From: DATAFF01 sp036265615
Lineage (GTDB): Bacteria; Pseudomonadota; Alphaproteobacteria; Rhizobiales; Aestuariivirgaceae
Direction of reading: 5' to 3'
Assembly: GCA_036265615.1 (NCBI GenBank)
Contig: DATAOT010000185.1
Span: forward strand, 1 to 32,775
DNA length: 32,775 nt
The notes beneath the pieces were generated by a model, which had not been told where the DNA came from, searched no databases, and saw only the letters and a program-made list of their open reading frames with translations. Position numbers and translations under genes: made by a program. Shown one piece after another: positions 22,912 through 31,000 of the stretch; positions within the stretch are counted from its first letter, which is position 1; each line of letters begins with the position of its first letter.

Positions 22912-23871
22912 ATGAAAGTTTCATCCGCAGTGCTTGTCACGAGCGTGCTTGCCGGGCTTGTGCTGACGCCGCTTGCATCGCGAGCCGAGGTTGAATCAAA
23001 GGATCCGATCAAGATCGCGCTGTTCGACTGGACGAGTGTCAATCTCAACGCCAAGATCCTCGGCGGAATTTTAGAAAAGCTTGGCTATACAGTCGAATAT
23101 CCAACCGCCGACTATCTTTCGAGCCTCACCACCGGGCTGACCAATGGCGACCTCACCGTCGGCATGGAATATTGGGACACGACCGCCGGCGAGGCGATGA
23201 AGGCTTCCGATCAGACGAAGCAGACAGAACGGTTGGGCAAGCTCGGCCCGAAGGCCAAGGAGGAGTGGTGGTATCCGCTCTACATGAAGGAAAGATGCCC
23301 CGGCCTGCCGAATTGGGAAGCGCTGAAGGATCCAAAATGCGCCGAAGCCTTTTCCACGCCCGAAACGGCACCGAAGGGGCGCTATCTCGGCGGCCCCGTG
23401 ACCTGGGAGGGCTATGACGACGAGCGGGTCGATGCGCTCGGGCTGCCATTCACGGTGGTGCATGCCGGGACCGACGCGGCGATGTTCGCCGAGCTCGATT
23501 CCGCCTATCAGCGCAAGGCGCCGATCATGCTGTGGATCTACTCGCCGCATTGGGCGCCGGCGAAGTATCAGGGCGAGTGGATCGAGTTCCCGAAGCACGA
23601 GCCGGCCTGCTACACCGATCCGAAATGGGGGATCAATCCGAACAAGGCCTATGATTGCGGCAAGCCGTCGGGCGAGATCTGGAAATATTCCTGGGCAGGT
23701 TTCAAAGACAAATGGCCAACTGCGTATAAGGTGGCGAAGGCCTATCAGATCGACACCAAGGAGCTGAACGCGATGTCCGGCCAGGTCGATCTCGAAGGCA
23801 AGTCGATCGAGGATGTCGCGGCAAAATGGATCGCCGACAATGAGGCGACCTGGAGGGCGTGGGCAAAGTGA
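22912..23871 (+). CDS. proX: Quaternary-amine (glycine betaine/proline-type) ABC transporter substrate-binding protein
   Basis: The 319-residue protein has a Sec signal peptide (MKVSSAVLVTSVLAGLVLTP, then LASRAE) and the OpuAC/ProX-type fold: KIALFDWTSVNLNAKILGG (34-52), GDLTVGMEYWDTTAG (79-93) and KAPIMLWIYSPHWAPAKY (202-219). Aromatic residues W40, W88, W119/W120 and W214 are candidates for the Trp cage that binds trimethylammonium groups. Extra cysteines (C129, C143, C233, C249) may form disulfides. GGGAGA lies about ten bases before the ATG. TTGACT at 22836-22841 is a possible -35 element. It leads the proXVW operon; glycine betaine, choline or a related betaine is the likely ligand. Confidence 0.88.
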   Translation: MKVSSAVLVTSVLAGLVLTPLASRAEVESKDPIKIALFDWTSVNLNAKILGGILEKLGYTVEYPTADYLSSLTTGLTNGDLTVGMEYWDTTAGEAMKASDQTKQTERLGKLGPKAKEEWWYPLYMKERCPGLPNWEALKDPKCAEAFSTPETAPKGRYLGGPVTWEGYDDERVDALGLPFTVVHAGTDAAMFAELDSAYQRKAPIMLWIYSPHWAPAKYQGEWIEFPKHEPACYTDPKWGINPNKAYDCGKPSGEIWKYSWAGFKDKWPTAYKVAKAYQIDTKELNAMSGQVDLEGKSIEDVAAKWIADNEATWRAWAK

Positions 23872-24947
23872 CCGACCAAGGCGCCGGGCGGGCCGACCCG
23901 CCCCGCGCCCTTGACCGGCGGGTGAAGCTTGCCTGCTCGCAGCTGTGGAAGCTCTACGGGCAGGGTGCCGACCATTTCATCGCGGCGCAAGGCGGACGGG
24001 CAGACGACGGCGAGCTCGCGGCCATGCAGCTGATCGGGGCGGTGCGCGACGTCAACCTGACGGTGCATGAGGGCGAGATCTTCATCGTCATGGGTCTGTC
24101 GGGCTCCGGCAAGTCGACGCTGGTGCGCTGCCTGTCGCGCCTGATCGAGCCGAGCTATGGCAGCGTCATGCTGGACGGCCGCGACCTCCTCAAGGCCAGC
24201 AATGCGGAGCTCATCGACATCCGCCGCCACAAGATGAGCATGGTGTTCCAGCACTTCGCGCTTCTGCCGCATCTGACGGTGCTCGGCAACATCGCCTTTC
24301 CACTGGCCGTCCAGGGGGTGAGCAGGCCGCGACGTGAGGCGCGGGCCCGCGAGCTCATCGAGCTTATCGGGCTGAAGGGCCGCGATCGCTACTATCCGCG
24401 CGAGCTTTCGGGCGGCCAGCAGCAGCGGGTGGGCATCGCCCGGTCGCTGGCGGTCGAGCCGGAGATCTGGTTTCTCGACGAGCCGTTTTCAGCGCTCGAT
24501 CCGCTGATCCGACGCGAGATGCAGGACGAGCTCATTCGGCTGCAGGGCGTGCTGAAGAAGACCATGGTGTTCATCACGCATGATTTCGACGAGGCGATCC
24601 GGCTGGCCGACCGCATTGCCATCATGAAGGATGGCGCGGTGATCCAGATTGCGACGCCTGAGGAACTGGTGCTGAGACCGGCGAGCGATTATGTCGCCGC
24701 CTTCACCCGCCATGTGAACCGCGCCAAGGTGATGACGGCGCGCAGCCTGATGCGGCCGATCACGCCGGGCGCCCGCCATGGCGGCAGCGTTGCGGCCAGC
24801 GCCAAGATCGCGAGCTTCGCAGCCGAAATCGTCGGCGACCACCAGGCTTTCGCGGTGATGGATGACGGCCGCGCGATCGGAGAGGTGTGCCGCGAGGCGG
24901 TGATCGATCTTCTCGCCGGGCGCGACAGGGCCGAGAGCACGGCATGA
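23868..24947 (+). CDS. proV: Quaternary-amine ABC transporter ATP-binding protein
   Basis: The 359-residue ATPase starts at the GTG that overlaps the proX stop (GTGA); another GTG nine bases upstream is in frame. Walker A is GLSGSGKST (76-84), the ProV-type motif SMVFQHFALLPHLTV follows at 124-138, the signature is LSGGQQQRVGIAR (180-192), Walker B FLDEP (202-206) and the switch His H238. The N-terminus carries the ProV-type extension (KLYGQG before the strand). The C-terminus (about 270-359) resembles a shortened CBS-like regulatory region (MDDGRAIGEV), which in relatives senses ionic strength. It would energise the membrane protein encoded next. Confidence 0.9.
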   Translation: MTDQGAGRADPPRALDRRVKLACSQLWKLYGQGADHFIAAQGGRADDGELAAMQLIGAVRDVNLTVHEGEIFIVMGLSGSGKSTLVRCLSRLIEPSYGSVMLDGRDLLKASNAELIDIRRHKMSMVFQHFALLPHLTVLGNIAFPLAVQGVSRPRREARARELIELIGLKGRDRYYPRELSGGQQQRVGIARSLAVEPEIWFLDEPFSALDPLIRREMQDELIRLQGVLKKTMVFITHDFDEAIRLADRIAIMKDGAVIQIATPEELVLRPASDYVAAFTRHVNRAKVMTARSLMRPITPGARHGGSVAASAKIASFAAEIVGDHQAFAVMDDGRAIGEVCREAVIDLLAGRDRAESTA

Positions 24948-26902
24948 CGGCGGCGATGCTCCCCGAAGGCGCCTCGGCGGCACCCGGTCAAAGCAAGCTC
25001 GTCTTCTCCCTCGCCGCAGCAGTCAGCGTTCTCGTTGCGCTCATCCTGGTCAGTCGGCTCGTTCCCGCCGCCGCCGCGTATCCGGCGGCTGCTGTCCTGC
25101 CGGCCGCGGAATGGATCGGCGCCTTCTTTCAATGGCTCAAGATCACGGTCTCGGGCTTCACGCGAGGACTCGCAACGGTGATGGCCGTGCCGCTCGACCT
25201 TGCGACCGGCCTTCTCGCCAAGGGGCTGAAGCTGCCGGTCGGCGCCGACACATTGGCGTTGCCGCGGCTGTCATGGCTTGGCGTCATCCTTGCCGCAGCA
25301 CTCATCGGACATGCGCTTGGCGGCATGCGGATGGCTCTGATCGGCGGGCTCGGCTTCCTCTATATCGCGGTGTTCCGCCAATGGGACAGCGCGATGCTGA
25401 CACTGGCGCTGATCGTGGTGTGCGTGCCGCTCTGCGTGGCCGTCGGCATGGTGGTCGGCATCTGGGGTCATGCCTCGCCCCGCGCCGACCGGCTGGTGAT
25501 CACGCCGGCACTCGATCTGATGCAGACCATCCCGACCTTCGCCTATCTCATCCCGATGCTTCTCCTGTTCGGCATCAGCCCGGTCTCGGCCTTGCTCGCC
25601 ACCGGCCTCTTCGCAACCCCGCCGATGGTCCGGGCCACCATGCTCGGCCTGCGCAAGGTCACGCCCGAGATCAGGGATTTCGCCGACATGGCAGGGTGCA
25701 CGCCGTCACAGAAGCTGTGGCGCGTGCTCATTCCCTCGGCAAAGCCCTCGCTCATGATCGGGGTGAACCAGGTCATCATGCTCGCGCTCAACATGGTCAT
25801 CATCTCCTCCATGATCGGCGCCGGCGGCCTCGGCTACGACGTGCTGCTGGCGCTGCGGCGGTTGGCAGTCGGCCAGGCGATGGAGGCGGGCCTGGCCATC
25901 GTCGTCGTGGCCATCGTCCTCGACCGGATGAGCCAGGCCGCTGCCACCGAGGCACGCACCAGCGCCCCGCGGTCAGCGGGACTCCACCTGATGCTCGCCG
26001 CGGCGGCGATCATCGCGACGACGCTCATCAGCCTCGGATGGCCGGCCCTCGCCAAGGTGCCGGGCGCCATGACCTTCTCGACGGCGCCGTGGTGGAAGGC
26101 GGTGATCGACTGGATCACCGTCAACTACTTCGATGCGCTCGAGATCTTCCGCACCGGTTTCCTGCTCAATGTGCTCAACCCGCTCAGAGCTCTGTTCGAG
26201 GGACTGCCATGGTTCGCGGTGACCGGCATGCTGGCCTATGCCGGCTGGCAGCTCGGCAATTGGCGGCTCGCGCTCCTCGTGGCCGCGCTCACCGCCTTCT
26301 GCGCCGCAACGGGCCTGTGGGTTCAGACAATGGCGACGGTTTATCTCTGTGGCGTTGCAGCATTGATTGCAGCAATCATCGGGATCCCGATCGGCGTGCT
26401 CGCGTCCAAAAGCGACCGGGTCGCGGGCGTCATCCTGCCGATCATCGACACGCTGCAGACCATCCCCTCCTTCTGCTTCATCATTCCGGTGGTGATGCTG
26501 TTCCGGGTCGGCGATGTCACGGCGGTGATCGCCACGGTCGCCTTCGCCATCGTGCCGGCGATCCGCTATACCGACCACGGGCTGCGCCAGGTGCCGCAGG
26601 AGCTGATCGAGGCAGGACGGGTGTCGGGCTGCACGCCCTTGCAGCTGTTCTTCCGGGTCGAGCTGCCGGTGGCCTTGCCGGAGATCCTGCTCGGCATCAA
26701 CCAGACCATCCTGATGTCGCTCAGCATGATCATCATCTGCGCAATGATCGGAACGCGGGATCTCGGCCAGGAGGTATTCAAGGCGCTGGCCAAGGCGGAT
26801 GCCGGCAAAGGCGTCGTTGCCGGCCTGTGCATCGCCTTCATCGGCATCGTCGCCGACCGGCTGATCACCGCCTGGGCGGCGCGGCTTCGAGCTAGAGCAT
26901 GA
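24944..26902 (+). CDS. proW: Quaternary-amine ABC transporter permease with two fused permease domains
   Basis: The 652-residue protein starts at the ATG overlapping the proV stop (ATGA). It contains two complete ProW-type permease domains in tandem. The first (about 150-330) has the coupling loop EIRDFADMAGCTPSQKLWRV (242-261). The second (about 460-640) has ELIEAGRVSGCTPLQLFFRV (553-572). Each also has a DxxQTIPxF motif (LMQTIPTFAYLIP and LQTIPSFCFIIP). Usual ProW proteins hold one domain and act as dimers, so this single chain can form the whole channel. The two halves differ enough to be an old duplication. The gene ends the operon; the convergent asparaginase gene ends only five bases away. 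Confidence 0.88.
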   Translation: MTAAMLPEGASAAPGQSKLVFSLAAAVSVLVALILVSRLVPAAAAYPAAAVLPAAEWIGAFFQWLKITVSGFTRGLATVMAVPLDLATGLLAKGLKLPVGADTLALPRLSWLGVILAAALIGHALGGMRMALIGGLGFLYIAVFRQWDSAMLTLALIVVCVPLCVAVGMVVGIWGHASPRADRLVITPALDLMQTIPTFAYLIPMLLLFGISPVSALLATGLFATPPMVRATMLGLRKVTPEIRDFADMAGCTPSQKLWRVLIPSAKPSLMIGVNQVIMLALNMVIISSMIGAGGLGYDVLLALRRLAVGQAMEAGLAIVVVAIVLDRMSQAAATEARTSAPRSAGLHLMLAAAAIIATTLISLGWPALAKVPGAMTFSTAPWWKAVIDWITVNYFDALEIFRTGFLLNVLNPLRALFEGLPWFAVTGMLAYAGWQLGNWRLALLVAALTAFCAATGLWVQTMATVYLCGVAALIAAIIGIPIGVLASKSDRVAGVILPIIDTLQTIPSFCFIIPVVMLFRVGDVTAVIATVAFAIVPAIRYTDHGLRQVPQELIEAGRVSGCTPLQLFFRVELPVALPEILLGINQTILMSLSMIIICAMIGTRDLGQEVFKALAKADAGKGVVAGLCIAFIGIVADRLITAWAARLRARA

Positions 26903-26906
26903 TGCT

Positions 26907-27899
26907 CTACACCAGCGACTTGATCTCGCCGGTTTCGACGTTGCGCCAGTTCCGGATCGTGACCCGCGCAAAGCCGAGAAGGTGCTGGCGCTCCGCATCG
27001 CTCCAGACGTCGAGCCCGGCGAGCAGACCGGCGATGGCGGTCTCGGCGGCACGGCTTGCGCCGTCGCTGCATTTGAGCGCGACGCCGAGGCCGGCATGGG
27101 GAACGGCGGCACAGAACACGCCTTCGGCGCCGGTCTTGACGAAGGCGCGGGGCACGGCGCGCATGAGATCGGTGCAGAAGCGCTTCGAGCCAGCCACCAT
27201 GAAGGGATGGGCGCGGACAGCCGCGATGATGCGCTGCGCCGCAGCGGCACGGGCCGGCGGTACGCCTTCGCCCGAGGCAAAACGATGAAAGGCGCGGGCG
27301 AGCCCATGCAGGGGAAGGGCCCAGGTCGGGACCGAACAGCCATCGACAGCGCGTGGGGCGGCGGCGAGGTCGGATCCGGTGAGCGCGCCGAGAATGGCGG
27401 CGATCCGCTGCTGCACCGCGTGGCCGGGCCCGACATAGCCGTGATGGGAGACGCCGAGCGCGAGGGCCAGCGCCAGCATGCCGGCATGCTTGCCCGAACA
27501 GTTGTTGTGGAGGGGACAGGGCATCTCGCCGCGCCGCGCAAGCTCGCGGGCCGCGGCCGGGTCAGAGGGCCAATGAGCGCCGCATTCCAGAGCCTCGGCG
27601 TCGAGCCCCGACTTGGCCAGCATGGCGCGGGCAGTCTCGACATGCTCGGGCTCGCCACCATGGGAGGCGCAGGCGAGCGCGACCTCGGCGTCAGTAAAGC
27701 CGAAGCGCTCGGCAGCGCCGCTCTCGATCACCGCCAGGCATTGCAGCGCCTTGATCGCCGAGCGCGGAAAGACCGGACGCTCGATGTCGCCCTGTGAGCG
27801 GATCACCGCATCACCCGGCCCGACAATGGCATAGGCGCCAAGATGGCGGCTTTCGACAAATCCGCCCCGGATCACCGCGGCGAGCGGCGTGTCGGTCAC
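26907..27899 (-). CDS. Rhizobial-type (ReAV-like) L-asparaginase
   Basis: The 330-residue protein matches the asparaginase II family typified by the Rhizobium etli thermolabile enzyme. The active-site pattern is present: S47-x-x-K50 (RSAIK), S79-H80-G-G, C134-x-x-K137 (CSGKHAGM), C188 (DGCSVPT) and K255 (FVKTGAEG). In the known structures these form a Ser-Lys tandem and a metal site. It hydrolyses L-asparagine to aspartate and ammonia in the cytoplasm. It starts with a GTG whose last bases overlap the TGA of the upstream MFS gene (GTGA), so translation is coupled; the frame stays open upstream, but inside the MFS gene. Its end lies five bases from that of proW. Confidence 0.88.
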   Translation of the reverse strand: MTDTPLAAVIRGGFVESRHLGAYAIVGPGDAVIRSQGDIERPVFPRSAIKALQCLAVIESGAAERFGFTDAEVALACASHGGEPEHVETARAMLAKSGLDAEALECGAHWPSDPAAARELARRGEMPCPLHNNCSGKHAGMLALALALGVSHHGYVGPGHAVQQRIAAILGALTGSDLAAAPRAVDGCSVPTWALPLHGLARAFHRFASGEGVPPARAAAAQRIIAAVRAHPFMVAGSKRFCTDLMRAVPRAFVKTGAEGVFCAAVPHAGLGVALKCSDGASRAAETAIAGLLAGLDVWSDAERQHLLGFARVTIRNWRNVETGEIKSLV

Positions 27900-29167
27900 A
27901 GCGCGATCTCCGCCCGGGCATCGGCCGCCGGCCGGCCGGCGAAGTACCAGACGAGGGACAGCGACTGGACGGTAATGCAGATGCCGATCGCCACCTGATA
28001 GGCCTGCGGATGGTAGCTGCCCGGCCCCTGCGACGGCCACAGGTCGAGAATGGCGCCAAAGCCATATTGGGCGGCAAAAGCGGTCATGAAGACCAGCACA
28101 TTAAGCGCTGAAATGGTGCGGCCAGCCGCACGTGAACCGCCGAAATAGCCGACGAGCCAGGGATAGAGCAGGATCGGCGTCTGGCCGAACATGCCGAAGA
28201 CGAGGACGAGCAGGAACGGCCAGCGCGTGATCCCGGCCAGCATCAGCCACTCGGTCAGGAGATAGATCATCACCAGCACTGGCGTGACCGCCAGCACGCT
28301 GATGCCGCGCGCCGCAAGCCGGTCGGCAATGGCACCGGTGAGGAGGGTGCCGGCAAGAAACCCGGCCGCCATCCAGGCGAGCCCCTGCGCCACTCCGCTG
28401 CGGTCGAGGCCGGCGACGTCGGCAAGCCAGGGACCGGCCCAGAGGGACTGGATGCCGATCTGGCAGCCGCAAACGGTGGCGACGAGCGGCGCCAGGCGCC
28501 AGAACACGGGATTGGACAGCACGGTGCCAAGACCACGGGCCTGGCCGATGAAGGTGACATGGCCGACATCGCGCGATGGCCGCTCGGGTGCTGCCGCAAA
28601 GACGAGAAGCGCAATGACCAAGCTCGTGGCGGCGAGGCCGACAAACAGCGACCGCCACCCCCAATGGGCGGCAAGAATCTCGGTGGGAACCGTCGCGAAG
28701 AGGAGGCCGACGGCGCCGACCGCCATGATCGAGGCATTGGCGAGGGGCTGGCGCTGCTCCGGCACTGTCAGACTCACGGCCTTGAAGCCGGAGATCAGGC
28801 CGCCGGCCGAGCCGATGCCGATCATGGCGCGGCCAACCGCGAGCATGGGGAAGCCCGCGGCGAGACCGAAAATGGTGGCGCCGAGCGCGGTGAGGCATAG
28901 AAGCATCGCCTGCACGCGCCGCGGTCCGAAGCGGTCGAGCAGGATGCCGAGCGGCAGCTGGAAAATGGCGAAGGACACGAGATAGGCGGCCGTGAGAAAG
29001 CCGAGGCCGGAGGCGGTGAGATGGAGGTCGCGGACCAGATCCGGCGCAACGACGGCATTCACCGCGCGATAAAAATAGGACAGGAAATAGCCGAGCCCGA
29101 ACGGGGCGAAGACCGTCAGGAGAAAGGCGCCAAGGCCGAGATGGATGGGAGCGACGTCATCGCGCAT
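27896..29167 (-). CDS. MFS transporter coupled to asparaginase
   Basis: The 423-residue transporter has about 12 hydrophobic helices. The family loop motif LDRFGPRRVQ stands between helices 2 and 3 (G-x-L-x-D-R-x-G-x-R-R type), and YFYRAVNAVVAPDLVRDLHL follows the first helix, as in the oxalate/formate- and hexuronate-like branches of MFS. The stop overlaps the asparaginase start by four bases, so the substrate may be asparagine or a product of its breakdown, but this is inference. It starts 30 bp after the end of efp on the same strand, so efp, MFS and asparaginase may share a transcript. No transport specificity can be read from the sequence. Confidence 0.82.
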   Translation of the reverse strand: MRDDVAPIHLGLGAFLLTVFAPFGLGYFLSYFYRAVNAVVAPDLVRDLHLTASGLGFLTAAYLVSFAIFQLPLGILLDRFGPRRVQAMLLCLTALGATIFGLAAGFPMLAVGRAMIGIGSAGGLISGFKAVSLTVPEQRQPLANASIMAVGAVGLLFATVPTEILAAHWGWRSLFVGLAATSLVIALLVFAAAPERPSRDVGHVTFIGQARGLGTVLSNPVFWRLAPLVATVCGCQIGIQSLWAGPWLADVAGLDRSGVAQGLAWMAAGFLAGTLLTGAIADRLAARGISVLAVTPVLVMIYLLTEWLMLAGITRWPFLLVLVFGMFGQTPILLYPWLVGYFGGSRAAGRTISALNVLVFMTAFAAQYGFGAILDLWPSQGPGSYHPQAYQVAIGICITVQSLSLVWYFAGRPAADARAEIAL

Positions 29168-29197
29168 GCGAGTTCTGGATCATGTCATGCTCCCGCA

Positions 29198-29770
29198 TCA
29201 GTCCTTGGCGCGCTCGACGTAGGAGCCGTCCCCGGTCATCACCACGATCCGCGTGCCGGAGACGACATGCGGCGGCACCGATGTCCTGACGCCGTTCGAG
29301 AGCAGCGCCGGCTTGAAGGAGGAGGCAGCGGTCTGCCCCTTGACCACGGGCTCCGTCTCCACCACCTCGAGCGTCACCCTGGCCGGCAATTCGATGGCGA
29401 TCGGCACGCCGTTGTGCAGACTCAGCGTGCATTCCATGTTTTCCTGCAGATAGACCGCCTGGTCGCCGAGGATGTCGCGCGGCACCGTGACCTGCTCGTA
29501 GTTTTCCGGATTCATGAAGACATAGCCGTCGCCATCCTCATAGAGGTAGGTGTGCGGCACGGTCTCGACAAAGGCACGCTCGCATTGGTCGGTGGTCTTG
29601 TAGCGCACCGACACCTTGATCCCGTCGGAAATCCGCCGCATATCGATCTGGGTGGTCGGGGTGCCTTTGCCGGGGTGAAAATTCTCAGCCGACAGCACGA
29701 CATAGAGCTTTCCGTCGTCGTCTTCCAAAACGTTGCCCTTGCGCACCTGGCTGGCGATGACCTTGACCAC
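29198..29770 (-). CDS. efp: Elongation factor P
   Basis: The 190-residue protein has the three beta-barrel domains of EF-P. It matches the alphaproteobacterial type: VIASQVRKGNV (4-14), the lysine-bearing loop FHPGKGTPTT (31-40), MNPENYEQVTVPRDILGD in domain 2 and the terminal VVMTGDGSYVERAKD. Lys35 in the PGKG loop is the site modified with beta-lysine in bacteria that have EpmA. EF-P frees ribosomes stalled at proline runs. A GTG at 29770 was preferred because the family starts MVKVIAS; an upstream ATG at 29821 would add 17 residues (MSQYDLRGREFGERDGS) not seen in relatives. Divergent from it is epmA, its modifying enzyme. Confidence 0.93.
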   Translation of the reverse strand: MVKVIASQVRKGNVLEDDDGKLYVVLSAENFHPGKGTPTTQIDMRRISDGIKVSVRYKTTDQCERAFVETVPHTYLYEDGDGYVFMNPENYEQVTVPRDILGDQAVYLQENMECTLSLHNGVPIAIELPARVTLEVVETEPVVKGQTAASSFKPALLSNGVRTSVPPHVVSGTRIVVMTGDGSYVERAKD

Positions 29771-29827
29771 GGACCCGTCTCTTTCTCCAAATTCCCGACC
29801 ACGGAGGTCATATTGAGACAACAGCCA

Positions 29828-29842
29828 TTAGGCAATAGGGGG
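29828..29842. repeat. Intergenic seven-base repeat, copy 2 (single arm)
   Basis: TTAGGCAATAGGGGG lies between the divergent efp and epmA starts. It carries one GGCAATA unit and its flanks but lacks the right arm of the two larger copies. Confidence 0.5.
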
Positions 29843-29868
29843 TTTCATTTCGATCCGGTATCGCTGCC

Positions 29869-30906
29869 ATGACAACGCCTTGGTATCATCCCGACCGTCA
29901 TGTGGACCGCCGGCCGTTGCTGGTTCGCCGCGGCACGATCAGCCGGGCGGTGCACGACTATTTCCAGCAGAGCGGCTTCACCGAGGTCGAATGCGGCGCG
30001 CTGCAGGTGACGCCGGGGCTCGAGACGCATCTCCACGGGGTCAAGGCAGAGCTCGAGGGACCCGACGGCGCGCCGCAGCATCTTTATCTTCACACTTCGC
30101 CGGAATTCGCCTGCAAGAAGCTGCTCGCCGCCGGCGAGAGGCTGATCTATGTGTTCGCCAGGGTTTATCGCAGCCGCGAGCGCGGCCCGCTGCATGCGCC
30201 CGAGTTCACCATGCTCGAATGGTATCGCGCGGGCGCCCCCTATCAGGCGGTGATGCGCGATGCGGTCGAGCTGGCGCGGTTCGCGGTCGAAGCCTCAGGA
30301 ACCGGGCAGCTCACCTATCGCGGCAGTGCCGCCGATCCCTGGCGCGAGCCCGAGCAGCTGACGGTGGCTGAGGCCTTCCAATGTCATGCCGGGATCGACC
30401 TTCCGGCAACCCTCGATGCGGACGGGAATGGCCAGCGCGATGCGCTTGCGGCACAGGCCGAGGCGATCGGGATCCGCCCCGCCGGCGACGACACCTGGTC
30501 GGATCTCTTCTCGAAGGTGCTGGTCGCGCGGGTCGAGCCGCGGCTTGGAATGGGGCGGCTCACCCTTCTCACCGATTACCCGGCCGCGGAGGCGGCATTG
30601 GCCCGACGCTCGCCGGACGACCGCAGGTTCGCCGAACGCTTCGAGCTCTATGCCGCCGGGGTCGAGCTTGCGAACGGCTTCGGCGAGCTGACGGACCCGA
30701 TCGAGCAGCGGCAGCGCTTCGAGGCCGAAATGGCGGAAAAGCAGCGCATTCATGGGCAGCGCTATCCGCTGGACGAGGAGCTCCTGGCAGCGCTTGCATT
30801 GATGCCCGAGGCGAGCGGCGTCGCGCTGGGCTTCGATCGGCTGGTGATGCTGGCGACCGGCGCACGGCGGATCGAGGAGGTGATGTGGACGCCACCCCCT
30901 TATTAG
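29869..30906 (+). CDS. epmA: EF-P lysine aminoacylase EpmA (GenX/PoxA)
   Basis: The 345-residue enzyme is a class II lysyl-tRNA-synthetase-like protein lacking the anticodon-binding domain. Landmarks are TPGLETHLHG (48-57), HTSPEFACKKLLAAG (75-89), the motif 2 region FARVYRSRERGPLHAPEFTM (96-115) and the motif 3 GFDRLVMLATGARRIEEVMW near the end. It activates (R)-beta-lysine and attaches it to EF-P Lys35, here encoded divergently. The partner EpmB, the lysine 2,3-aminomutase that makes beta-lysine, is not in this window. The start ATG 29869 fits family length; no strong ribosome binding site precedes it. Its stop codon lies inside the next copy of the seven-base repeat. Confidence 0.92.
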   Translation: MTTPWYHPDRHVDRRPLLVRRGTISRAVHDYFQQSGFTEVECGALQVTPGLETHLHGVKAELEGPDGAPQHLYLHTSPEFACKKLLAAGERLIYVFARVYRSRERGPLHAPEFTMLEWYRAGAPYQAVMRDAVELARFAVEASGTGQLTYRGSAADPWREPEQLTVAEAFQCHAGIDLPATLDADGNGQRDALAAQAEAIGIRPAGDDTWSDLFSKVLVARVEPRLGMGRLTLLTDYPAAEAALARRSPDDRRFAERFELYAAGVELANGFGELTDPIEQRQRFEAEMAEKQRIHGQRYPLDEELLAALALMPEASGVALGFDRLVMLATGARRIEEVMWTPPPY

Positions 30907-30979
30907 GCAGTAGGCGTTAGGCAATAGGCAATGAGCGGCGCCCTTCCCTACTGCCCGCTGCCCTATTGCCTACTGCCCA
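30904..30979. repeat. Intergenic seven-base repeat hairpin, copy 3
   Basis: Units TAGGCAG, TAGGCGT, TAGGCAA and TAGGCAA run in a strict seven-base rhythm from 30904. After a short spacer, the right arm runs from about 30947 with CCCTACTG, CCCGCTG, CCCTATTG and CCTACTG units. The two arms are roughly complementary, so a long hairpin can form between epmA and the deacetylase gene. The first unit includes the epmA stop codon. Confidence 0.75.
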
Positions 30980-31000
30980 TCGATAATGCCAACTGCCCCG

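Noticed and set aside
25973..27661. Long minus-strand open frame opposite proW and overlapping the asparaginase gene in another frame
   Set aside because: Both strands of the region are explained by recognised genes, and the product is low-complexity without motifs.
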